Shown here: positions 1 to 6,275 of the stretch, piece after piece
How the letters are laid out: the number at the start of each line of letters is the position of its first letter
How positions within the stretch are numbered: position 1 is the stretch's first letter
Origin: Variovorax sp. TBS-050B
GTDB lineage: Bacteria; Pseudomonadota; Gammaproteobacteria; Burkholderiales; Burkholderiaceae_C
Direction of reading: 5' to 3'
Assembly (NCBI RefSeq): GCF_029893635.1
Contig: NZ_JARXYR010000002.1
Span: 1,277,001 to 1,341,000, forward strand
Length of the DNA: 64,000 bases
Notes under the pieces: model-generated
What the model was told of the DNA's origin: nothing
What the model saw: the letters and a program-made list of their open reading frames with translations, nothing else
The model's database searches: none
Position numbers and translations under genes: made by a program

Positions 1-95
1 ACCAGCACCGCGGTGGCCGTGCCCGATGGGTTCCGTTCCTCGTAGCCGATGCGCAGCAGCGGCGTGTCGACGAACTTGAGCGTCCGCTCGCTCAC
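1..95 (-). CDS. alpha/beta hydrolase-like protein, N-terminus only (partial)
   Basis: Only the first ~31 codons lie in the window. The reading frame opens with GTG at 93-95 and gives SERTLKFVDTPLLRIGYEE followed by a Gly/Thr/Ala stretch ending in AVLV, where the window stops. This resembles the first beta strands of alpha/beta hydrolases, which usually continue into an HGFP oxyanion motif that cannot be seen here. The start overlaps the stop of the upstream dehydrogenase (GTGA at 92-95), so the two are probably translationally coupled and share a pathway. The family call rests on a short stretch and is tentative. Confidence 0.5.
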   Translation of the reverse strand, partial: MSERTLKFVDTPLLRIGYEERNPSGTATAVL

Positions 96-1003
96 GGCGC
101 CTTCCCCTTCGGCGCCGGCACCTCGATGCCCGGGTAAATCTTGATGACGGCGCTGTCGTCCTCCCGCCCATGGCCCGCGGTCGAGGCCTGCATGAACATC
201 TGGTGCGCGGTGGAGGCCAGGGGCAGCGGAAACTTGCTGGCGCGCGCCGTGTCGAGCACCAGCCCCAGGTCCTTCACGAAGATGTCGACCGCCGACAGCG
301 GCGTGTAGTCGCCCGCGAGCACGTGCGCCATGCGGTTCTCGAACATCCAGCTGTTGCCCGCGCTGTGGGTGATGACCTCGTAGAGCGCGGCCGGGTCCAC
401 GCCTTCGCGCAGGCCCAGCGCCATGGCCTCGGCCGCCACCGCGATGTGCACGCCGGCCAGCAGCTGGTTGATGATCTTCACCTTGCTGCCGGCGCCGGCC
501 CTGTCGCCGAGGCGGTAGACCTTGGCGGCCATCGCATCGAGCACGGTGCCGGCGCGTTCGTAGGCGGCGGGGGTGCCCGCGGTCATCATCGTCATCTGGC
601 CGCTCGCGGCCTTGGCGGCGCCGCCGGAGATCGGTGCGTCGAGGTACAGGATGCCGAGCTTTTCGAGGCGCGCCTCGAGCGCCACCGACCCGTCCGGATC
701 GACGGTGGAGCACATCACGAACAGGCTGCCGGGCTTCATCGACGCTGCGCAGCCGGGCGTGGTGCCGTCGCCGAACAGCACCGCCTCGGTCTGCTGCGCA
801 TTCACGACGACGGAGATCACGATGTCGCAGGCGGCGCCGAGCGCTTCGAGCGATGGGCTCGCCGTGCCGCCTTCGCGCGCGAAGGCTTCGGCCGCTTCGC
901 GGCGCACGTCGAACACGTGGGGCGCATGGCCTGCGCGGCGCAGCGACTGCGCCATGCCGGCGCCCATGGCGCCGAGGCCGATCAATCCGATGGTGGGGGT
1001 CAT
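92..1003 (-). CDS. ltnD: NAD(P)-dependent 3-hydroxyacid / L-threonate dehydrogenase (LtnD-like)
   Basis: A 303-residue cytosolic oxidoreductase of the beta-hydroxyacid dehydrogenase family. Visible family marks in order: Rossmann motif GLIGLGAMG at residues 5-13, substrate loop DAPISGG near residue 120, and the catalytic-Lys helix with KIINQLLAG near residue 170. The C-terminal GREDDSAVIKIYPGI resembles L-threonate dehydrogenase LtnD more than tartronate semialdehyde or 3-hydroxyisobutyrate dehydrogenases, so oxidation of a sugar acid is the best guess. I chose the ATG at 1001-1003 because the Rossmann fold begins immediately after it; the frame is open further upstream but into a terminator. 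It follows a Bug receptor gene and overlaps the next gene by 4 bases, suggesting one uptake-plus-catabolism unit. Confidence 0.75.
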   Translation of the reverse strand: MTPTIGLIGLGAMGAGMAQSLRRAGHAPHVFDVRREAAEAFAREGGTASPSLEALGAACDIVISVVVNAQQTEAVLFGDGTTPGCAASMKPGSLFVMCSTVDPDGSVALEARLEKLGILYLDAPISGGAAKAASGQMTMMTAGTPAAYERAGTVLDAMAAKVYRLGDRAGAGSKVKIINQLLAGVHIAVAAEAMALGLREGVDPAALYEVITHSAGNSWMFENRMAHVLAGDYTPLSAVDIFVKDLGLVLDTARASKFPLPLASTAHQMFMQASTAGHGREDDSAVIKIYPGIEVPAPKGKAP

Positions 1004-1035
1004 GAGGTCATCCGTGGAATGAAGTTCAGAAAAAC

Positions 1036-1065
1036 AAAAAAACCGCGGCCGCCGCAGTGCCGCGG
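1036..1065 (-). terminator. intrinsic terminator after the Bug receptor gene
   Basis: Read on the minus strand, a GC-rich hairpin (arms CCGCGGC at 1059-1065 and GCCGCGG at 1043-1049, 9-nt loop) is followed directly by seven T at 1036-1042 and then GTTTTTC. It lies 20 bases after the Bug receptor stop and about 30 bases before the dehydrogenase start, so the receptor could be made in excess over the enzymes by partial read-through. Confidence 0.75.
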
Positions 1066-1085
1066 CCGGATGCACAAGCGCGTGC

Positions 1086-2069
1086 TCAGTCGAGGCGGAT
1101 GTTCGCGAACTCCGCCACCTTCTTCCAGCGCGCCGCGTCCGTGGCCATGAAGGCCGCGGCGGCACGCGAATCGAGGTAACCCGGCGCCACGCCCTGGCGC
1201 TGCATCGCGGCCTGCACCTCGGCATCGCCCGACAGCCGTTCGAGCTGCTGCGCCAGGAGCGCCAGCACCGGCGCCGGCGTGCCGGCCGGTGCGGCCAGGC
1301 CGAACCACGAACCCACGTTGAATCCGGGCACGCCGGCCTGCACCATGGTCGGCACGTTCGGCAGCGCGGGGCTGCGCTCGGTGGTCGTGACGGCCAGTGG
1401 CTTGAGGCGCCCGGCCTGGATCTGGCCGATGGCCGAGGGAAGGTTGTCGAACATCATGTCCACCTCGCCCGCCATCAGCCCCGTGAGCGCGGCCGCCGCG
1501 CCGCGGTACGGAATGTGGGTGAGGAAGGTGCCGGTGCTGCTCTTGAAGAGTTCGGCGCTCAGGTGCAGCGTGGTGCCGTTGCCGTTCGAGGCGTAGTTGA
1601 GCTTGCCCGGCTGCGCCTTGGCACGTGCGGTGAGCGCGGCCACCGTGTCGATGCCCGCGGCCGGGTTGACCAGCAGCACGTTGGGCACGCGGCCGAGCAC
1701 CGCGATAGGCACGATCTGCGCCGGCTGGTAGGGCAGCGCCCGGTACAGGGCGGGGCTGATGGTCAGCGGCGGCGAGGCCATCAGCAGCGTGTGGCCGTCC
1801 GGCGCGGCACGCGCCACTTCGGCGGCGCCGATGTTGCCGCCCGCGCCGGGCTTGTTGTCGACCACCACCGGCTGCCCGAGCGCCTGCGCGAGCCGGGGCG
1901 AGAGCAGCCGCGCCATGTTGTCGATCAGCCCGCCGGGCGGGAAGGGCACGACCAGCCGGACGGGGCGGGTGGGCCAAGCGGATTGGGCGCGAAGCGGCAG
2001 GGCGATGGTGCTGGCGAAAAGGCCGCCCAAGGTGCCGGCGGTAGCGGCAAGAAAGTGTCTGCGGGACAT
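1086..2069 (-). CDS. Bug-family tripartite tricarboxylate transporter substrate-binding protein
   Basis: Periplasmic solute receptor of about 327 residues. It starts MSRRHFLAATAG, a twin-arginine-type signal (SRRHFLA) followed by a hydrophobic stretch and an ALPLRAQ cleavage region, so export is likely through Tat. The mature part has Bug-family hallmarks: WPTRPVRLVVPFPPGG near the N-terminus, then VVDNKPGAGGNIGAAEVARA, and a C-terminal region with PGF-N-GSWFGL. The family binds small carboxylates and many members act without a dedicated membrane component nearby, as here. I chose ATG 2067-2069 because it gives a normal signal peptide; the frame opens 13 codons earlier, inside a probable operator. 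It sits between a GntR regulator gene and the LtnD-like dehydrogenase gene, so the ligand is probably the inducing substrate of that pathway. Confidence 0.85.
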   Translation of the reverse strand: MSRRHFLAATAGTLGGLFASTIALPLRAQSAWPTRPVRLVVPFPPGGLIDNMARLLSPRLAQALGQPVVVDNKPGAGGNIGAAEVARAAPDGHTLLMASPPLTISPALYRALPYQPAQIVPIAVLGRVPNVLLVNPAAGIDTVAALTARAKAQPGKLNYASNGNGTTLHLSAELFKSSTGTFLTHIPYRGAAAALTGLMAGEVDMMFDNLPSAIGQIQAGRLKPLAVTTTERSPALPNVPTMVQAGVPGFNVGSWFGLAAPAGTPAPVLALLAQQLERLSGDAEVQAAMQRQGVAPGYLDSRAAAAFMATDAARWKKVAEFANIRLD

Positions 2070-2081
2070 GGACGAGTTCCA

Positions 2082-2106
2082 GATTTGTCGGGTCATCATA
2101 CAAATC
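2082..2106. promoter_or_regulatory. inverted repeat, candidate GntR operator
   Basis: GATTTGT (2082-2088) and ACAAATC (2100-2106) form a perfect 7-bp inverted repeat with an 11-base spacer, 12 bases upstream of the Bug receptor start. The octamer TCGGGTCA also occurs twice as a direct repeat (2088-2095 and 2108-2115). The site lies between the GntR gene and the gene it most plausibly controls. FCD-type GntR proteins bind short palindromes, which fits, but the exact consensus (TNGTNNNACNA) is matched only imperfectly. Confidence 0.45.
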
Positions 2107-2139
2107 ATCGGGTCAGGCGCGATCAGGGATTGCCCTTTC

Positions 2140-2913
2140 TCAGCGGCCGGGTAGGCCCGCCGTCAGCGGACGCGCCAGCGCCTCGCCTTCCTGCTGCCAG
2201 AACGCCGGATCGGCCTGCTCGATGCGGCGGATGGCGTTGTCCATGTGGTTCCTGGCGGCCGCGCGCGCACCAGGCACGTCGCCAGCCTCGATGGCCTGGA
2301 CGATGTGCGCATGCTCCTCGGCCACCTCGCGCGCAAAGTCGGCGCGACGGGCCTCGTTCGCGCGGGTGACGCGGGTCGCGCCGTGCAGGAACTGCCGCAG
2401 GTACTGCAGCGTGCCGATCAGGAACGGGTTGCGCGCCGCCTCGGCGATCGCGCGGTGGAAGCGCAGGTCTTCCTCGGCGCCGTTGCCGCCGGCTGCCACC
2501 GCGGCGTGCAGCGCTTCGATGGCGGCGCGGATGCGCTGCACGTCGTCGGGCGTGCGGCGCTCGGCCGCCAGCGCGGCCACCTCGGCTTCGAGCGCGCGGC
2601 GCAGTTCGACCATCTGGATCACGGCTTCGCGCGATGCCACGTGCGGCATCTCGAAGCGCAGCGGCTCGACCCCCGCGGCACGCACGTAGACGCCGCTGCC
2701 CTGGCGCGAGTCGAGCAGGCCGAGCGACTTGAGCCGCGACACGGCCTCGCGCACCACGGTGCGGCTCACGCCGAACTGCTCGGCAAGCGCGGTCTCGGTC
2801 GGCAGCCGGTCGCCTTCGGACAGGCGGCCGCTGCGCACCTCGGCGGCCAGGGCGTCGGCCACCTGGTCGGCCAGACGGGCACCGGGTGCGATGGATTGAA
2901 AGCGGGCGGTCAT
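2140..2913 (-). CDS. GntR family transcriptional regulator, FCD (FadR) subfamily
   Basis: A 257-residue regulator with an N-terminal winged helix-turn-helix (about residues 10-75; signature GDRLPTETALAEQFGVSR then TVVREAVSRL, and a wing with DSRQGSGVYV) and an all-helical FCD ligand-binding domain (about 95-225). FCD regulators usually repress catabolic operons and are released by an organic acid. The Asp and His ligands typical of metal-binding FCD domains are plausible at FHRAI and the later HAHIV and RNHMD segments. The downstream Bug receptor and dehydrogenase genes and the inverted repeat at 2082-2106 make local control of that operon likely. It is separated from the E1 gene by a hairpin. 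Confidence 0.88.
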   Translation of the reverse strand: MTARFQSIAPGARLADQVADALAAEVRSGRLSEGDRLPTETALAEQFGVSRTVVREAVSRLKSLGLLDSRQGSGVYVRAAGVEPLRFEMPHVASREAVIQMVELRRALEAEVAALAAERRTPDDVQRIRAAIEALHAAVAAGGNGAEEDLRFHRAIAEAARNPFLIGTLQYLRQFLHGATRVTRANEARRADFAREVAEEHAHIVQAIEAGDVPGARAAARNHMDNAIRRIEQADPAFWQQEGEALARPLTAGLPGR

Positions 2914-2928
2914 GGCGCGGTCGTGCTG

Positions 2929-2953
2929 GGGCCTGCGACTCTAACGCAGGCCC
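2929..2953 (-). terminator. hairpin between the E1 gene and gntR
   Basis: GGGCCTGCG (2929-2937) and CGCAGGCCC (2945-2953) make a perfect 9-bp stem with a 7-base loop, 27 bases after the E1 stop and 15 bases before the GntR start. No T tract follows on the minus strand, so it is a weak terminator, a processing signal, or possibly a DNA palindrome bound by a regulator. Confidence 0.4.
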
Positions 2954-2980
2954 TCGCCCACCGACGACCGGCGGCCTGGC

Positions 2981-5645
2981 TCAGCCCAACGCGTAGCGTG
3001 CCGCCCTCGCGATGCTTGCCGCATCCACCCCGAAGAACCCGCGCAGCGCCGCGCGCGTATCGCTGCGCCCGAAGCCGTCGGTGCCGAGCGTGAGATAGCG
3101 CCGCCCCTCGGGCAGGAAGGCCCGCACGCTCTCGGGCACGGCGCGCACGTAGTCGGTGGCGGCGACGATCGGCGCCTGGCTGCCGCCCGCGCCGAGCTGC
3201 TGCGCGATGAAGGGCGTGCCCGGCGCCTGCGCGCCCGCGAGCGCGCGCTGCTCGCAGGCGAGGCCGTCGCGCGCGAGTTCGCTCCAGCTCGTGACGCTGA
3301 ACACCTCGGCCTCGATGCCCTCTGCGGCCAGCAACTGCGCGGCCTTGACGACCTCGGTGAGGATCGCGCCCGAGCCCATCAGCGTGACCCTCTTTTCCGT
3401 CGCCGCGCCCGCCGCCGGCGCATACGTGCCGAAGCGGTAGCAGCCGCGCAGGATGTCGCCCTCCACGCCAGCGGGCACGTCGGGCTGCGCGTAGTTCTCG
3501 TTCATGAGCGTGACGTAATAGAACACGTCCTGCTGCTCGACCATCATCTCGCGGATGCCCGCATCGACGATCACCGCCATCTCGCCCGCGAAGGCGGGGT
3601 CGTAGGCCTTGCAGTTGGGAATGGTCGCGGCCACGAGGTGGCTGCTGCCGTCCTGGTGCTGCAGGCCCTCGCCGCCGAGCGTGGTGCGGCCCGAGGTGGC
3701 GCCGAGCAGGAAGCCGCGCGCGCGCTGGTCGGCCGCGGCCCAGATGGCATCGCCCACGCGCTGGAAGCCGAACATCGAGTAGTAGATGTAGAACGGCAGC
3801 ATCGCCAAGCCGTGCACGCTGTAGCTGGTGGCGGCCGCGGTCCAGCTCGCGATGGCGCCGGCCTCGCTGATGCCTTCCTCGAGGATCTGGCCGTCGGTGG
3901 CTTCGCGGTAGCTCAGCACCGAGCCGATGTCCTCGGGCGCGTAGCGCTGGCCCACGCTCGAGTAGATGCCGACCTGCTTGAACAGGTTCGCCATGCCGAA
4001 GGGTGCGCGCCTCGTCGGCCACGATGGGCACGATGCGCGGGCCGAGCGCCTTGTCCTTGAGCAGGTTGCCGAGCAGCCGCACGAAGGCCATGGTGGTGCT
4101 CATCTCCTTGCCGGCCGCGGCGGTGGCGAACTGTGCATAGGCCGCGATGTCGGGCTTGGGCACCACCTCGCAGGCGGTCTCGCGGCGCGGCATGGCGCCG
4201 CCGAGCGCTTCGCGGCGCTGGCGCAGGTAGCGCATCTCGGGGCTGTCCTCGGCGGGGCGGTAGAAGTCCATCGCGATGGCCTGCGCATCGCTCAGCGGCA
4301 GGCTGAAGCGGTCGCGGAATTCGAGCAGGTCGACCTCGCCCATCTTCTTGTGCGAATGCGTGGTCATCTTGCCCTGCGCGGCGCTGCCCATGCCGTAGCC
4401 CTTCTTGGTGTGGGCGAGGATCACGGTGGGCCGGCCCTTGTGCGCGGCCGCCGCGGCATAGGCGGCATGGATCTTCACAAGGTCGTGGCCGCCGCGCTTG
4501 AGGCGGTCGATCTGCTCGTCGGTCATGCCTTCGGCGAGGCGTGCGAGCTCGGGGTTCTGGCCGAAGAAGTTGTCGCGGTTGAAGCGCCCGTCCTTGGCCG
4601 CGAAGGTCTGCATCTGGCCGTCCACCGTGTCGGCGAACACGCGTGCCAGCGCGCCGCTCACGTCCTGTGCGAACAGGCCGTCCCAGTCGCTGCCCCAGAT
4701 CAGCTTGATGACGTTCCAGCCGGCGCCGGCGAACAGCTTCTCGAGCTCGTCGATGATGCGGCCGTTGCCGCGCACCGGCCCGTCGAGCCGCTGCAGGTTG
4801 CAGTTGACCACCCACACGAGGTTGTCGAGCTTCTCGCGCGCGGCCAGGGTCAATGCGCTCATCGATTCGGGCTCGTCCATCTCGCCGTCGCCGAACACGC
4901 CCCACACCTTGCGCCCTCCGCAGTCGAGCAGATGGCGGTGCGTGAGATAGCGCATGAAGCGCGCGTGGTAGATCGAGCTGATCGGACCGATGCCCATCGA
5001 GCCGGTCGGGAACTGCCAGAAGTCCGGCATCAGGTAGGGATGCGGATAGCTGCTCAGGCCGCGTGCGCCGCTGCCGGTGGTGAAGGCGGGCGCGGTGAGT
5101 TCCTGGCGGTAGTGCTTCAGGTCCTCTTCACCGAGGCGGCCTTCGAGGAAGGCGCGCGCATAGACGCCCGGGGCGCTGTGCGGCTGGAAGAATACGAGGT
5201 CGCCCCCATGCGTGGCGCTGCGCGCATGGAAGAAGTGGTTGAAGCCGGTCTCGAACAGGTCGGCCGCGCTCGCATAGCTCGCGATGTGGCCGCCGAGTTC
5301 GCCGTAGGCCTGGTTGGCCTTGGCCACCATCGCGAGCGCATTCCAGCGCATCAGCGAGGCGAGCTTTTCCTCGATCGCCAGGTCGCCGGGAAAGGGCGGC
5401 TGGTCTTCCACCGCGATCGTGTTGACGTAGGGCGTGGCGAGTTCGGGCTGCCAGCCGATGCGCTGCCGGCGTGCGAGCCGCGCGAGCTCGTCGAGCATCT
5501 GCCGCGCGCGCCCGGGCCCGTGCACCTGCGCGAGCGCGAGGAAGGACTCGCGCCATTCCGCCGTCTCGGCCGGGTCGGGGTCGTGCGAGAGCGGCGCATC
5601 GATGCGCTGCGCGCGCATCTGGTCGGCGGAAATCGGGGCGTTCAT
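2981..5645 (-). pseudogene. homodimeric E1 2-oxoacid (pyruvate/2-oxobutyrate) dehydrogenase, AceE/MdeB-like, frameshifted
   Basis: AceE-type thiamine-diphosphate E1, decarboxylating a 2-oxoacid and passing the acyl group to lipoylated E2. The 5' frame runs intact from ATG 5643-5645 through the ThDP motif GDGEMDEPES (about residue 250) and a downstream VVNCNLQRLDG to VADEART. The rest (MANLFKQVGIYS, ILEEGISEAGAIASW, TSGRTTLGGEGLQHQDGSSH, C-terminal transketolase domain) is in the next frame. A third G in the GGG at 4001-4003 causes this; with two G the protein would be 887 residues, the usual AceE length, with the junction ARTFGMANLF. No aceF or lpd is nearby, and an Lrp-type regulator is divergent. 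That arrangement matches mdeR-mdeB of Pseudomonas putida (2-oxobutyrate from methionine), so an MdeB-like role is possible. Real mutation or sequence error cannot be distinguished here. Confidence 0.85.
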
Positions 5646-5710
5646 GCCGGCACTTTAGGCCGCGGCGCAAAGCATTGGCTACCGGTGGCAGCAATTCCAT
5701 GCCGCCTTCG

Positions 5711-5725
5711 CAGCATAAAATTCTG
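5711..5725. promoter_or_regulatory. Lrp/AsnC-type operator in the divergent promoter region
   Basis: CAGCATAAAATTCTG matches 13 of 15 positions of the Escherichia coli Lrp consensus YAGHAWATTWTDCTR and is flanked by G and C, extending the inverted repeat to GCAG/CTGC. A second CAGCA starts at 5689, exactly 22 bases upstream, the two-helical-turn spacing often seen for Lrp-family dimers. It lies between the divergent E1 gene and the Lrp-type gene and can serve both. Confidence 0.55.
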
Positions 5726-5750
5726 CCAACTCAGCTGTTAGCGGCATTTC

Positions 5751-6224
5751 ATGCAACTCGACGCCATCGACCTGCGCATCCTGGACGAACTGCAGCGCGA
5801 CGGCGCGCTCTCGAACGTGGAACTGGCGCGACGGGTGCACCTGTCGCCCTCGCCCTGCCTCGCCCGCGTGAAGGTGCTCGAAGCCAGCGGCGTGATCGAC
5901 CGCTACGTGGCGCTCGCCAACGCCCATGCACTGGGCCTGGGGCTCAACGTGTTCATCTCGATCAGCCTCACCACGCAGAGCAAGCAGTCGCTGGCCGACT
6001 TCGAGCAGCGCATCGCCGAGCACGACGAGGTGATGGAGTGCTACCTGATGACCGGCGACAGCGACTACCTGATCCGCATCGCGGTGGCCGACATGGCGGC
6101 GCTCGAGAAGTTCATCCTCGAACAGCTCACGCCGATTCCGGGGATCGAGAAGATCCGCTCGAGCTTCGCCTTGAAGCAGGTCAGATACAAAACGGCGCTG
6201 CCGTTGCCGGTAGCGCCGTTCTAG
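5751..6224 (+). CDS. Lrp/AsnC family transcriptional regulator
   Basis: A 157-residue regulator. The N-terminus (DAIDLRILDELQRDGALSNV, LARRVHLSPSPCLARVKVLE, SGVIDRYVA) is the AsnC-type helix-turn-helix; the rest, with MTGDSDYLIRIAVADMAALE and ILEQLTPIPGIEKIRSSFAL, is the RAM ligand-binding domain. It is divergent from the E1 2-oxoacid dehydrogenase gene with a 105-base shared intergenic region containing an Lrp-like box. Lrp-family proteins next to 2-oxoacid dehydrogenase genes (BkdR, MdeR) usually activate them in response to an amino acid, so activation of the E1 gene is the likely role. The CDS ends in a 9-bp inverted repeat (AACGGCGCT/AGCGCCGTT, 6191-6219) that could help terminate transcription. 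Confidence 0.88.
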   Translation: MQLDAIDLRILDELQRDGALSNVELARRVHLSPSPCLARVKVLEASGVIDRYVALANAHALGLGLNVFISISLTTQSKQSLADFEQRIAEHDEVMECYLMTGDSDYLIRIAVADMAALEKFILEQLTPIPGIEKIRSSFALKQVRYKTALPLPVAPF

Positions 6225-6234
6225 TTCAAGGCAT

Positions 6235-6265
6235 GGGCCAGCCCTCCCGATGGGACAGCTGGCCC
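6235..6265. terminator. hairpin in the convergent gap between lrp-type gene and phoX
   Basis: GGGCCAGC (6235-6242) pairs with GCTGGCCC (6258-6265) across a 15-base loop in the 51-base gap between two converging genes. There is no T tract. Together with the inverted repeat at the end of the regulator gene it probably acts as a transcription barrier. Confidence 0.35.
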
Positions 6266-6275
6266 CTGGACGGCA

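Noticed and set aside
3966..5741. 591-codon open frame antisense to the E1 gene
   Set aside because: Typical long antisense frame of GC-rich DNA; composition is His/Ala/Arg/Glu-rich with no family motif, while the other strand has clear AceE conservation.
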